Shown in pieces: positions 31,356 to 43,413 of a stretch of 64,000 nucleotides of DNA. The stretch is from Agapanthus africanus (Eukaryota; Streptophyta; Magnoliopsida; Asparagales; Amaryllidaceae): assembly GCA_030015575.1 (NCBI GenBank), contig CM057337.1:381402582-381466581 (forward strand), written 5' to 3'. The first letter of the stretch is position 1, and each line of letters begins with the position of its first letter. The notes below the pieces were generated by a model, which worked only from the letters and a program-made list of their open reading frames with translations, searched no databases and was not told where the DNA came from. The position numbers were made by a program, and so were the translations under genes.

Positions 31356-33461
31356 AAACGGAAGGACCCTGGCTGTCCTACGATTTCAATTACTATTGGG
31401 GATAAGAACATCAACCGCGCACTATTAGATCTTGGTGCCAGTGTTAACTTGCTTCCGTATTCAGTATACGAGCAATTAGGCGTCGGAGAGCTGAAACCCA
31501 CACACTGCACTCTCCAGATGGCCGACCGATCGATCACCCATCCTAGGGGTGAGCTAGAGGATGTGTTAATCAAAGTCGGGGATTTCATATTCCCCGTCGA
31601 CTTCATTGTCTTAGATACACAGCCTGTAGCTAACCCCCGGAATCAAATTCCGGTGATACTCGGTCGCCCATTTCTCGCAACCTCAAATGCTGTGATCAAT
31701 TGTCGCAATGGTTCAATGAACCTCTCTTTTGGAAATATGACAATTGAACTCAACATTTTTAGGTTGGGGAATCAGCCCGCCGAACCTAATGCTCATATAC
31801 TGGATGTCTGCTCGATCCAGGAGATCACACCAGAAGAGTGTGAATTCGAGGAGTTTCTGTTTGAACACAATGATCTTGACGCCACTAGTGCATGTCTCTT
31901 CGAACCTGCTGCTGTTTCTGCGCCCGATAACGACTACGAGTGTTTCACGTTCTTGAACGATCTTAGCCGCGCACAACCCGAGTTCGAATCTTTCGACTTT
32001 TCGGATGAGTTACCTGAACCATCCGACTCGGTTACCTACACTCGTTTTGAACCTTTGCTGGAGTCCTTTGAGTTCGAGACCTTTGCACCAGTCTTGCCTT
32101 CCATCATTTCACCTCCAACGCTCGAACTCAAGCCGTTGCCGTCTCACCTTAAGTACGCTTACTTAGGTGAGAACGAGACCCTCCCTGTCATCATCTCGGC
32201 TTCTCTAGCTCCCGAGCAAGAGAAAGCCCTTCTAACGGTCTTGCACGGCAACAGGCAAGCTTTTGGCTGGTCCATGGCGGACATCAAGGGGATTAGTCCC
32301 CTCATCGTTGAGCATCACATTCATCTGATGGATGATGCCAAACCAGCCCGGGATCCACAAAGACGTCTTAATCCAGTCATGAAGGAGGCTGTGAAGAAGG
32401 AGATCGTCAAATGTCTAGATAGTGGTATCATTTATCCTATCTCTGATAGCCAGTGGGTTAGCCCCATTCACGTTGTCCCCAAGAAGTCGGGCATCACGGT
32501 CATAACCAACGAGGCGAATGAGTTAATCCCTACTCGCACCCAAACTGGGTGGCGAGTTTGCATTGATTACAGAAAACTCAACGCCGCAACGCGGAAAGAC
32601 CACTTTCCGCTACCTTTTATTGACCAGATGCTCGAACGATTGGCCGGACATGAGTACTATTGCTATCTTGATGGCTACTCTGGCTATAATCAAATTCCCA
32701 TCGCCGAAAAAGACCAGGACAAGACCACTTTTACTTGTCCTTTCGGCACGTTTGCATATCGACGCATGCCCTTTGGGTTATGCAATGCGCCCGCTACCTT
32801 CCAGCGGTGTATGATGGGGATTTTCTCAGACATGGTGGAGAAATTTCTGGAGATTTTCATGGATGACTTCTCCATTTTCGGCGATTCTTTTGACGAGTGT
32901 CTGCTGCATCTCGACGCTGTCCTTACCAGATGTAAGGACAAGAATCTCACTTTGAACTGGGAGAAATGCCACTTCATGGTGCGTGAAGGTATTGTCTTAG
33001 GACATATCATCTCGCAAAATGGCATAGAGGTCGACAAAGCAAAGATTGAGGTCATTTCCAATCTGCCTCCTCCCCGATGCGTCCGAGATATCCGAGCCTT
33101 CCTTGGCCACGCCGGTTTTTATAGACGGTTTATCAAGGACTTTAGCAAGTTTGCTAGGCCCTTGACTCTTCTCCTGGCCAAGGACACGCCATTCGACTTC
33201 AGCTCAAGTTGTGCGGCTGCTTTTGAATCATTGAAACACTCACTCACTTCTTCTCCCGTTCTCTCTTCCCCTGACTGGACGCACCCATTCGAGATTATGT
33301 GCGATGCATCCGACTTTGCCATCGGTGCTGTCCTTGGACAGCACATCAACAAGATGCCGCACGTGATCTATTACGCAAGCCGAACCCTGAACGACGCACA
33401 ACTCAATTATACAACAACTGAGAAGGAATTCTTAGCTGTTGTATTTGCTTTAGAGAAGTAA
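31356..33461 (+). CDS. pol: Pol of A1, first part: protease, RT, start of RNase H
   Basis: Continues the gag frame directly after the TAA at 31353; the first internal ATG is at 31449. The aspartic protease motif LLDLGASVNLLP is near 31425-31460 and the linker beyond it is acidic and Phe-rich. RT has WRVCIDYRKLN, LDGYSGYNQI, FGLCNAPATFQ and FMDDFSIFG near 32855. The RNase H start (DASDFAIGAVLGQ, TTTEKEFLAVVFALEK) is cut by a TAA at 33459-33461. All domains match Athila-type Ty3/gypsy. No frameshift is visible. Confidence 0.9.
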   Translation, partial: KRKDPGCPTISITIGDKNINRALLDLGASVNLLPYSVYEQLGVGELKPTHCTLQMADRSITHPRGELEDVLIKVGDFIFPVDFIVLDTQPVANPRNQIPVILGRPFLATSNAVINCRNGSMNLSFGNMTIELNIFRLGNQPAEPNAHILDVCSIQEITPEECEFEEFLFEHNDLDATSACLFEPAAVSAPDNDYECFTFLNDLSRAQPEFESFDFSDELPEPSDSVTYTRFEPLLESFEFETFAPVLPSIISPPTLELKPLPSHLKYAYLGENETLPVIISASLAPEQEKALLTVLHGNRQAFGWSMADIKGISPLIVEHHIHLMDDAKPARDPQRRLNPVMKEAVKKEIVKCLDSGIIYPISDSQWVSPIHVVPKKSGITVITNEANELIPTRTQTGWRVCIDYRKLNAATRKDHFPLPFIDQMLERLAGHEYYCYLDGYSGYNQIPIAEKDQDKTTFTCPFGTFAYRRMPFGLCNAPATFQRCMMGIFSDMVEKFLEIFMDDFSIFGDSFDECLLHLDAVLTRCKDKNLTLNWEKCHFMVREGIVLGHIISQNGIEVDKAKIEVISNLPPPRCVRDIRAFLGHAGFYRRFIKDFSKFARPLTLLLAKDTPFDFSSSCAAAFESLKHSLTSSPVLSSPDWTHPFEIMCDASDFAIGAVLGQHINKMPHVIYYASRTLNDAQLNYTTTEKEFLAVVFALEK

Positions 33462-35015
33462 AGGCCGTACCTCATCGGCTCTCCAGTCATCGTTTACACT
33501 GATCATTCTGCTCTGCGCCATCTTTTTGCGAAGAAAGATGCCAAATCTCGGCTTATACGTTGGATCCTCTTGCTTCAAGAATTTGACCTTGTCATTAAGG
33601 ACAAAAGAGGATGTGAAAACGTTGTTGCCGACCATCTTTCACGACTTCCTTCTTCGCCGTCGCTTCCTATCCCAATCAATGACGTCTTTCCGGATGAACA
33701 ACTCTTGACAATATCTCGCGAACCCTGGTTCGCAGATATTGTGAACTATTTGGCCACGGGATTACTACCGACTGAATGGTCGAGTCAGGACAGACTTCGC
33801 TTCTTATCCCAAGTAAAACATTTTTACTGGGACGAACCCTACTTGTTCAAGTACTGTCCCGACCAGATTATTCGTCGGTGTGTCCCTGATGAGGAATTCA
33901 AGAGTGTGCTGTCATTTTGCCACGACCAAGCATGTGGCGGGCATTTTGGGCCCAGAAAGACAGCTGAGAAGATCTTGCAATGTGGTTTCTACTGGCCACA
34001 ACTTTTCAAAGACGCTCACGACTATTGCAAGACTTGCTCCCGGTGCCAACACATGGGCCGGATATCCCGGAGGAACGAGATGCCGCTCCAACCAATCTTG
34101 GTTGTGGAGATTTTCGATGTTTGGGGGATAGACTTCATGGGGCCGTTTCCCAGCTCTTTTGGGAACTTGTACATCCTTCTAGCTGTTGATTACGTCTCTA
34201 AATGGGTCGAGGCTGTGCCCAGCCGAACTAACGACAACAAGGTTGTCGTTAGGTTCCTTAAAGAAAACATTTTCTCACGGTTTGGGCACCCCCGAGCGAT
34301 CATTAGCGACAATGGAAGTCATTTCTGCAATAGGACTTTCGAGGCCTTGATGCGGAAATACTCCATTAATCATAAGCTTTCTACGCCCTACCACCCCCAA
34401 ACCTGCGGGCAGGCCGAAGTTTCAAATCGGCAAATCAAGCAGATACTGGAGAAAACGGTTTCCAAGAACCGTAAAGATTGGTCTTTGAAACTCACTGATG
34501 CCCTTTGGGCATTTAGAACCGCTTATAAGACCGACCTTGGCATGTCTCCCTATCGGCTTGTGTACGGAAAAGCCTGCCACCTTCCTGTCGGAATCGAGCA
34601 TCGCGCGTTTTGGGCGATAAAGGAGCTGAATCTGTCTCTGGAGGACGCGGGCAGCCATCGGAAGCTGCAGCTGAACGAACTGAGCGAGCTTAGGGATGAG
34701 GCTTACGACAACGCGGTTGTCGTTAAGAATCGAACGAAGGTGTTTCATGATAAACACCTTGTGCGCAAAACCTTCGTACCTGGTCAGCAGGTACTTCTTT
34801 ACGACACCCGACTTCACTTCCATCCTGGAAAGCTCCGATCTCGCTGGAAAGGGCCGTATTTTGTGCGGACTGTGTATCCGCAGGGCGCTGTGGATTTGGA
34901 AAATCCAAAGGACGGTTCACTCTTCAAAGTGAACGGACACCGATGCAAACCGTACCTTAGCGCCGAACCAACAGAGGAGCTCCTGTTCTTACAGGAGCCG
35001 GTTTACCTTGCTTGA
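33462..35015 (+). CDS. pol: Pol of A1, second part: rest of RNase H and integrase
   Basis: Same frame, after the TAA at 33459. The RNase H end has [11 protein letters not shown] and ADHLSRL. Integrase has the His/Cys zinc finger ([10 protein letters not shown] to [11 protein letters not shown]), the catalytic core D (GIDFMGP), D (ISDNGSHF) and E ([10 protein letters not shown]), and a C-terminal region with FHDKHL and WKGPYFV motifs. The frame closes at 35015. Whether anything is translated past the two stops is unknown; the rest of the frame is intact, consistent with very recent mutation. Confidence 0.9.
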   Translation, partial: RPYLIGSPVIVYTDHSALRHLFAKKDAKSRLIRWILLLQEFDLVIKDKRGCENVVADHLSRLPSSPSLPIPINDVFPDEQLLTISREPWFADIVNYLATGLLPTEWSSQDRLRFLSQVKHFYWDEPYLFKYCPDQIIRRCVPDEEFKSVLSFCHDQACGGHFGPRKTAEKILQCGFYWPQLFKDAHDYCKTCSRCQHMGRISRRNEMPLQPILVVEIFDVWGIDFMGPFPSSFGNLYILLAVDYVSKWVEAVPSRTNDNKVVVRFLKENIFSRFGHPRAIISDNGSHFCNRTFEALMRKYSINHKLSTPYHPQTCGQAEVSNRQIKQILEKTVSKNRKDWSLKLTDALWAFRTAYKTDLGMSPYRLVYGKACHLPVGIEHRAFWAIKELNLSLEDAGSHRKLQLNELSELRDEAYDNAVVVKNRTKVFHDKHLVRKTFVPGQQVLLYDTRLHFHPGKLRSRWKGPYFVRTVYPQGAVDLENPKDGSLFKVNGHRCKPYLSAEPTEELLFLQEPVYLA

Positions 35016-36693
35016 TCTTCCTCTGCCTACCTCCAAACTTCGGTTATCCAGCCAAGAACAGTGGTCACTGTTCCAAATAAGTTTGGGGGTATGTACAAAC
35101 CATTTTGTTTATATTTGTGTATATTCTTTTTCTTTTCTTTCAAAAACAAATAAAACTTGTGTATCGCTAACCAACAATTTTGAACCTTCAAACTACTCTC
35201 TTCATGCAATGACAGTGAGGACACTGTCCAGTTTAAGTTTGGGGGTACGCTCGGTACGCATTTCTTACCTTCGCATTCATATGTATATTTTGCATCTGCA
35301 TATTAAAATCCATAAAATCCATAAAAATTTGAAAATTTTCCAAAAATATAAAAACTTTTTGTCAAGTTAGCTTGTGGAAGAACTTTGATTCAACATTCGA
35401 CGGTTTTTGTTTGATAAAATAGGAATAACTAGATCTTATGTTTGGATTTTGAAAACCTGAAAGATAACTCTCCTTTGAAGTTAACTATAGCTGATATACG
35501 TCTTTACATCACACTACACGTGTCGTGAGTTTTGGGAATTAGATGACAAGTCTTTCATGTTCAAACTTTTAAACAGATAAATGATTTTCTGAGAATCAAA
35601 TAGGTTTGTTCTGAAATAAGTAATGACAAGAATAGTTTACGAAGTAAAGCGAATATGAAGGAATGTTATTGATGCCGTAATAGGAGCTAAGTCTGAAAAA
35701 TAACCCATCTAAAACTTGATTGGAATGATTACACACCAAACCCACTAGACACGTCTTTTATCCAAAAAAAAAATAAATATTTGAACTGCCGGTTATATCT
35801 CCGTTCGTATTAAATCATCTGATTTTCACGCCAAACTGTCTTTTGTTTTTGGACCTAGGTAACTTGAGTAATTAAGTCCGCTGGGGTGTTTCTACACCTA
35901 ATGCCCTAAAACCAACTGGTTTGGGTGCATTGGCCCAAAGCTCGCTAAGAAGCCTAGAAAGTCCAGTTTAAAACAAAGTCAAGCAAGTGTTCTCTCCGAG
36001 TTAAAATTCCTAACGGTTCTTTGTGTGAGAATAATCTTGATAAAAGACAGACTTTTAAAAAAAATTTAACGGAGATATGAAGGTTTTACTCTTTGATAAA
36101 GACTATTGCACGTTCACAGTGGTGTGTATGAAATGAAAACAAGAAAAAGGTGGAGTGAAAAATACGACTTAGTTTCCTGTTAAGGAAGATAGAAATTCTG
36201 AAGTTGAAACCTTACTGCAAAACGAAACTTGAAAAATGCTTAACTCATTATAAAACTTATGTGATCCTTTTAAAATTGTTATCTGGGCTTTATTGTGCGA
36301 CATGATGACTCTAATCGATCCTTCTGGAACTTAACGACACTATCCGCACTGCACGTAAAGACATATAAAATTTGTAGTTAAATAAGATGTGAGGTGTGAA
36401 AAATAAAGGTTCGATAGTCTAGACTAAGGATTATAGAATTGTTATTTTCTAAAACAAAACTTTAGGATTTGAAACTTAGTCATTTTTACAAACCAACTTG
36501 ACCGGATTTTGTGGGTAGTATCCGCTGAAAACCCTCAGGAGACAACACTCCTCCTACTAGGGACACCTAGAGGTTTAACGGCTTGTTGCACATGCTCAGT
36601 GCAATCGCGTTCCCTGCGAAAGTGAGGTTAGGAAATTTTTTGTGAATAAATGGACTTTGCTCGGGACGAGCAAATGATAAGTTTGGGGGTATT
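35016..36693 (+). other. 3' noncoding region of A1 with three PPT-like tracts
   Basis: No conserved ORF, so no envelope-like gene at this position. AAGTTTGGGGGTA occurs near 35079-35092, near 35236-35247 and, as the true PPT before the 3' LTR, at 36679-36692. The first two lie in related contexts (CACTGTTCC and ACACTGTCC before the tract), so one is a duplicate of the other. The rest is AT-rich and is matched, reversed and diverged, by 55150-56400 in fossil A2. Confidence 0.85.
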
Positions 36694-38295
36694 TGTTCAT
36701 ATCAGATTTTTGCATTTTCATACCGCCCAATTTTTATCACATTGCATATCCGTAGATACTCTTGAGCCGTGTTTGCTAGTCAATTGCAGGATACAGGTTC
36801 TCGGTTCCAAAACGGTGAAATTCATGGAAAACACGACAAAATCCGGGTTCCTGCCAACCACAGATAAAAACACGGTCTCTGCTCTTCATCCGTATGTTGC
36901 CAGATATCAATAGGAAGACAAAAGATCAAATCAATGTCATTCTCATGCACAAGGCTCAATGGTAGCACAAAATCCAAGAGATCTACGCGGAGCTCGAGGC
37001 AAATCATGACAAAATCTTGACAAAAAGTCCACCTTTCCCTCAACAGAATTCTGGAAAATTCGTGGAGCAATTATAAGAAAATACATATACCAGAATAATG
37101 TAGACAACAGATCAGGCCAGCACCAAAAATTGGGGGGCCCAATTCAATCATAAGGCCGCGGATCCGCGGCCAAAGTGGGGTCCAGGCCGCGGATCCGCGG
37201 CAATATAGTGGCGGCAGTTGATGATTTTTGGGGGGTTTTTTGGTCTTTTTGTTTAGGTTCTGGTGGTTGCCCTAGGGTTTCATTCTCTGGCCTATAAATA
37301 GCCCAGAAGTTTGTGAAGGAAGGGATCCATTCTTGTAATCTCATTTTGCCTAGTTGTAATGTGTTTCTTCTTCCTCTTCTCAACTCTTCTCCATTAAACT
37401 TGTAAGTGAGCTTTTGAGTGAAGAGTGATGAATAAAGAAGAACAATTTGTTATCATGCTTGTCTCTTTATTTGTATGCTTATTATAATTTTATTTGTTGC
37501 AATTTTACTTGTTGTAATTTTAATTTGTTAAGTAGTTGTTGTTATTTTAGTTGTTTCTTTCTTCTCTCTTTTTCTTTATCCTTACATACGACAATGATAC
37601 TTACGCTAGATCCTCGCCAAGGTGAGGTCGCAAATAGTTAGTCGTATTCTTCTAATCTCCCTCTTTCTATCTTCCTCTTTTGTTTTGTTTTGTTTTTCCT
37701 TATCATGAAGTGTGAGTAGTTTTATACTTGTTAGGGTTGGATAAGGGAAGTTTGAGAGAAGGAAATCTCTCTCTCTCTTTCCTTGCCCAACAACTTGAAT
37801 CGACTCCCGTTAATTGAACCACGATCCGCTCCTCACGGTACCCTATCCTACATGATAGCGGTGATTCCGTAGTGAGACCGGTTGTGGTTGAATTAACCGG
37901 AGGTTATGGATAAGAGCCAAGAACGGACGGACAAGCACCAAAAGGAAGGACTATGCGGTGGAAAGCCTAGCTTATACTCGCAAGTTCCTTCCTAGTCGTG
38001 CTAATCCCCGTTGTTGCCGATTACTGTAACACCGATATTAAGTGGGGCAACGAAAGATGTGGAGACTCCTAACTCAAACTAACCTAATCCTCACCCTAAC
38101 AAGCTCTCTTTAAATATCAACTTACACTTAGATAACCACAACAAAATCTGAACAACCGGACTTAACTCGTCGAAAAACACATAGAAAAAGATTCCCATCT
38201 CCCTGCGGATGACCCGTACTCAACCGGCTAGCTACGTGCGAAACCGTCTTGATTGCGGTATTTAGAACTAAACTTGACACGCTCGTATCCTAACA
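36694..38295 (+). repeat. 3' LTR of A1 (1602 bp)
   Basis: Differs from the 5' LTR at about seven single bases and no indels. Ends CCTAACA, followed by ATCA and then the GTCAC target duplicate. Confidence 0.97.
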
Positions 38296-40512
38296 ATCAG
38301 TCACTCCCGGTGAAGGGATCTCGGCCCATTCCTTATCGAATAAGGTGCAGGATGTTCTACAAGGAACACCATGATGCAAAGCAAGAACTGTAGCTACCTG
38401 TTTTATTTTTTTTAAAATTCGATTCCACAATATCTTTTCGGTTTATTTTCATTCATTAATCTCATTAATGAAGTCCCATAATTTAAGTCCACCTAAACAT
38501 CACAGATAAATATAACGTACGCTTATGCCATCCGCATTCACCTCGATGTCCTGTCTGCACCGTTAGGTTAGGTAACTAACACCAGAGCGAGGCAGGGCTA
38601 GCGCGGGTGTAAAACATAAGCAACGTCTATATAATATATCATATATACTATATACAATATCTATCTGAACATCTCACATGATCACATCACAGAAAATGCA
38701 GCAGTAAATATCATATGAAATATTGGATATACTAGGACATCCGTGTTTTATTTTGAGCCTGTATAAAACACGGATTCCACGGTCGCGATGAATAGCCAAA
38801 CCCATACCCCTAGACCCCTACGAGAGCGGCAAGCAGCCCTACCAATTCTAGAGTTAGGAGACCCGGACTCGACTCCTCGAGTTGGTCTCCCACTGGACTC
38901 CAGAACCCGGTTACTTGTGCTCTCCTCTTTGGGTCTATCCTAGTGCGGAAAAGTAAATAATATACAAATGGTGACAACTTCCGCAACCTGAAAGTGCCCC
39001 AATAAAAGAATATTACATACAAGTTTTTACATGAATGAAAAAGAAAAACACTCATCTCACATAAAAAACCCGGCTATTCAAACACGACGATCCAATATAA
39101 CATATCCAGCAACACATAACATCACATGTCTTCAACGTAAGTAAATATGCTCATCCCAATTGTCGTTGACATATAGCAACGAAACCGGCGATACCACATA
39201 TTACACTTACGGTCGCAGAAAAGAAAGTGTAAAACTACAACAGTTGGAATCCGCAAACTCTTTAGACATCGCATGCCTAACCAAATGAATTCCTTAGACA
39301 TCGCATGTCTAACAATTATAAACCCCGCATTTTAGTCTCATTATCGAAAACTCTTTTCAATATCAAGTCGGGCAATTCAACAAGATTCCCGACATCCTGA
39401 TCGAATGCTAGTCGCAAACTTTAGTAGATAGCCGCACCCCCGATGCCGTCGACGAAGTGCACTAAGGCGGAACACCGCTGCCGCGAGCACCCGAACGGAT
39501 GCTTTTGGCTACGGGGTTCTCCTATAGTCACTTGGTCGGGGCTATGGGGCGTGGCTGTCTATTAAGTTTACCCGGCGAGTACCCGCGTACGCTACGTGAT
39601 TGCGACGGACTTTTGATCACATCAAAATTCCGTGGCAACCGATCAAGTGAGACTAAAGTGCTATGTTTACAACATTCATATTAGTTATCTCATAACTACT
39701 TGTGAATTCCAAATATTGTATCACATTCCAGATAAATAGAAAATGTTAAACTTTCCGGTCGAACAATCAAACACCCACGTTTTCCCAAAAAGTGCTCAAC
39801 ATATGAAATAAGTTTAAAAACATCCTCGTCATGCCACAGTACCAACGGTCCAGCTGTAGAAGAGTCAAGCCAACGCCTTACATGTGGCACGCCGTACTGC
39901 CCCAAACCCTAAGGTTCAAAGGGCAGTTCAAGACGGTCACATAATCGAGTTAAGGTTTGTTGTCTTCTAGAGGGTCCATCGCGTTACTTGCACTACTTCG
40001 AATATTCTTAAACTATGGAAAGATCCAACACTTGGAAATTTCCCGATAGGGGAAAAAGTAGGTATTTATATCCGGTCGATCTTTTCAACATTTTCTAAAA
40101 TTACCCGGAAAAACACAGACAAAGTTAAAGATTCCGATCGAATCGACGAACTCGCAATACAACCCAGAAAACTCAACACTTGAGTATACATTAAAAATTT
40201 TCAGAAGAATCAGGAATCACAGTCGGGCATTACTGTGCAAAGCACGTGCCCAGAGTCACCATTATGGCCGCGGAACCGCCGCCGAAGCCAGGGTGGGGCC
40301 GCGGTTCCGCGGCGCATTCGACGAGTTAGGGTCACGTGCTCCACAGTAATTCCTAGAAAACCCTGCTGATTTTTCTGCATATTTTTAATTAGGAAAAATG
40401 CACAGTTTTGAAAAATGTACAGAGAAGGGTTTCGGATTAGGGTTTCGGGCTCGATCGGACTTCTAACATCGTCTACACTTCGCCTAAAGCTCTAGCTAGG
40501 CTCTGATACCAC
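38296..40512 (-). other. Leader of C3, part right of A1
   Basis: Continues the leader interrupted at 26230. Holds the second hairpin repeat (CCTTAT-CGA-ATAAGG, 38331-38345), the CCGTGTTTTAT hairpin (38741-38773), the region homologous to Cplus 4900-5600 and to T1 44145-44465, the CCGCGG module and the PBS (40500-40511). No gene. Confidence 0.82.
40229..40350 (-). other. Large inverted-repeat module with CCGCGG cores (C3)
   Basis: ATTACTGTG plus AGCACGTG (40229-40248) pair with CACGTGCT plus CACAGTAAT (40333-40350). Inside, CCGCGGAACCGC (near 40268) pairs with GCGGTTCCGCGG (near 40301). Each arm contains a G-box core CACGTG. Confidence 0.85.
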
Positions 40513-42704
40513 TGTAGGGTTCCTAGGCATACTCATGAGGTTCTACAACTGATCAACCATGTCGAAATCAAATTTTCCATGTGCCGAGAAACCCTAATGC
40601 TAGATCGTTAACTAGAGGTAAGGCGAAACATGCAAGTAAACAACTTTATTGCTAAGTGAAAGGGACTACAACCTTTGTAGATCCGATCATCCACTTCTCT
40701 AGCTCCGTGTTGACGTCCCTCCGCTGCGATCATCGGAATCCCGGACTCTAGCGTCGGTTTCATCGGAGAAATAGGCGGGCTAGGTCGTTGACTTCGATGC
40801 CGAAGATGATCTACGTCGAGGCGACTCTAACTCAAGCTCCATCTTCACTAGGTCATGAACCTTGTGAAAAAAACACCCTATACAACATGGCAAGTGGTAG
40901 AGGATGAAGAAATAGGAAGTGGGTTCACTTTGGATTTGGATTTCTCACTTGATTTCAACACTTGAAATTTTTCAAGAATGGTTTTCTGTTCTTCATGAAG
41001 AAGAAGAAGAAAAGAATGGAGAAAAGGAATTATGTGAAAAGAATAATCAAGTGAAGTTATCATGTTGCAACCATGGGTGAGATTAACTCATGTAGAGAAT
41101 AAACTAGGGTTTAGGTAATGGTTAGGTTTAAGAATAAAAACAAAATGGTTTTGACCTTTTTCAAAGATGCTTGAAGCTTCTAGCAAATAAATAAGAAAGC
41201 CACCATTTTGTTTTCATAAAATAAATAAGGTATATAAAACCTTAATCATTTACCTAAACAAGGTTTACAGTATACACACCCAAGTTTGCATGTATCATCA
41301 ATTATGATACAAACTAGTGCATAAAAATATATCACATATACAACTTGTGCACATCAAGTGAGAAAATCAATCTTAAATGAACCAATATTAGTTAATGTAA
41401 AATAATATATCAAATATATAACTATACATTAAATCATTAAATCAACACTTGATTTAATGATCCGGTCATACTTCATACAACCGACTAATATCAAGTGTAT
41501 CAATATATCGAATCAACATTTGATTCAGTAACCCGGCTATATCTTATATAACCGTCCGATGATACAAATCGTAGGAATAGAATACAGTATCACAAACTGG
41601 TATTATTCTCGGTCCCGCACATATCTCATATGTGCTCCTATTTCGTTTCGCTTGAGCCAGGAAACCTCTGTGTAGGACTCTAAAGACTTATTAATACGCC
41701 GGCAGTAGGTGATGATCATATCAAACACCCACAAGCCGCAAGCGGTCTGCCAAACATAACGGCCACCCGGGTATTGAGCGATCAGAAGATCAACGAGCAT
41801 GCCCGCTCACACCCTTGTGAATCCAACCAGTAACACTTATTGTACAGTCCGGTCTCGTCGTCTGATATGTCGTATATCTCGCCCAGGGGTGGTAAACTTC
41901 AGACCCCAGTAGCTCGATAAGTCGTGTCGATATGAGGTCTATAACAGTTTGAGAAACTACTGGTAACACTTACCAGTAAATCTCAGCAACCCTGGCCAGG
42001 GATTTTCGGTTATAGCCAATCGAACACAGCGCAACATCAACTCCCTATACCGGGAGAGACGAATCCCCTCCTATCGTTCATTGCCTCCATGTGATTCGGG
42101 ACTATACCCAAAAACCACCGTTTTGCATGCCCTCTTGGACGTGGTAAGGTGGAAATCAAAGCACAGTAGGAATCACACAAGACTCTATGACGATCTAGGT
42201 TCTACAGACTAACCTGTACCAGTGTCACCAGAGAACTGCCATCTGACGTAAGGTATAATACCATCTGGGAGTTCTCGGCGAGTCCGTCCAGTGTACCCAG
42301 GCTCCACTGAACACCCGTATATCATTTCTGATGTCAAACACCAACGGATATGGGATCATCCATCGCCCATCTGTATGGGTCGAGAAGGTATACGCTACTC
42401 TACTCTGGTATATCGATGCCCCGTCTCGATACACCCACGACAAGGGACCTTGAAGGATGTACTTATGGACTACCATGTCCCCACTAGTATGATCCGCATC
42501 ATAATCCAGGTAGTCAAGTACACATCCTAAGGGCTTTACAAACATGTAACAGAGAGACAATCAGTGTACATGTTAAGGTAAAGAGAAACCAGATAGCATA
42601 CTATTATGTCGCGCAAGAAAGTCTTCCCTATATATGTCCAAGCATCCACTACAATATACATTCTATGTATAGTAATGGCCTCTAGGGCATACATACAACT
42701 AACA
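40513..42704 (-). repeat. 5' LTR of C3 (2192 bp)
   Basis: Partner of 20165-22364, bordered on the left by the reversed PBS. Ends at 42704 where T1 LTR sequence resumes. Confidence 0.93.
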
Positions 42705-43413
42705 GAGATAGGATAGCGTCATGCATGCGATTTCTACTTGTAAATGTTTTCTACTGACGAGCTGGCAACTCACCCCCATCGTGCCACAGTTCCTTGCAGG
42801 TTTTGCCGTACAGGTTCATTGCGGCTTTGCTGGCACACTATTCCTTCCGGGTGATTGCTTCGACAGGTGGGTTCTTTGCATCAGGACCACTATTGTATAT
42901 TTGTTATCTCAGTTGTATCAAGTAAAACTCCATCAACTAAATTCTATATTTGATAGAGATAGAAGACCGGACACGTTATTATTTCGACCATAGAGTCACG
43001 CGTTTTATTATTATGGTTTTCATGCTGATTTTGGGTTTTCTTTTGAGTTTTGATCCTCGCTTTTCGGCGTTGTATATTATATTGCTTGCGTGGTTGTGAC
43101 CGTCGATTGACGAAGAGCAAGCTCTCGCTTGGGGATGCCGTTTATCTTTTCGTATACTATTCATGTTGTATCCCGTTTAGGGGCCAGTATTTACAAATGA
43201 GTCTCTGCCGAAATTTTTAGAAAATACTTGAGATTTTAAAAATACATACTTCGGTTTATGTTGTTAAAACTACATGCTTTAAACTGGTTTTTTCTTCACT
43301 CTACTGTTTCTTTGGTTTTGATTTCTGGGTTTTGGCTTATTTAGATTACGTACGCCTCGAGACGTTTCGTAATTTAAGTATCGGTCATGTTCCGTACTTT
43401 TCGGGTCGTGACA
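42705..43413 (+). repeat. 5' LTR fragment of T1, right of C3
   Basis: The first five bases are the probable C3 target duplicate; from 42710 it matches 50413-51125, ending GGGTCGTGACA. The PBS follows at 43418-43429 (TGGTATCAAAGC, one change from the tRNA-Met consensus). Confidence 0.85.

Larger units (their letters stand above)
26231..38295 (+). mobile_element. A1: young Athila-like Ty3/gypsy element
   Basis: Two 1602-bp LTRs, tRNA-Asp PBS, leader, gag (741 aa), PR-RT-RH-INT pol and a 1.7-kb 3' noncoding region with repeated PPT-like tracts. The domain order RT-RH-INT, RT motif FMDDF, protease LDLGAS and the AAGTTTGGGGGT tract fit the Athila branch. About seven differences between LTRs (0.4 percent) mean a recent insertion. 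Target duplication GTCAC is at 26226-26230 and 38300-38304, with four extra bases ATCA before the right copy. It is inserted in the C3 leader. Confidence 0.93.
20165..42704 (-). mobile_element. C3: complete minus-strand copia element, split by A1
   Basis: Both LTRs are present (20165-22364 and 40513-42704), with PPT (22365-22379 reversed), decayed RNase H-RT-integrase-protease, leader and PBS (40500-40511). A1 occupies 26231-38295. The LTR pair differs by roughly 3-4 percent in the first 240 bp I compared. That is far less than the decay of its coding region, which implies C3 was already non-coding when it inserted. Confidence 0.9.

Noticed and set aside
35016..36693. Envelope-like gene in A1
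   Set aside because: No open frame of useful length or conservation between the pol stop and the 3' LTR.
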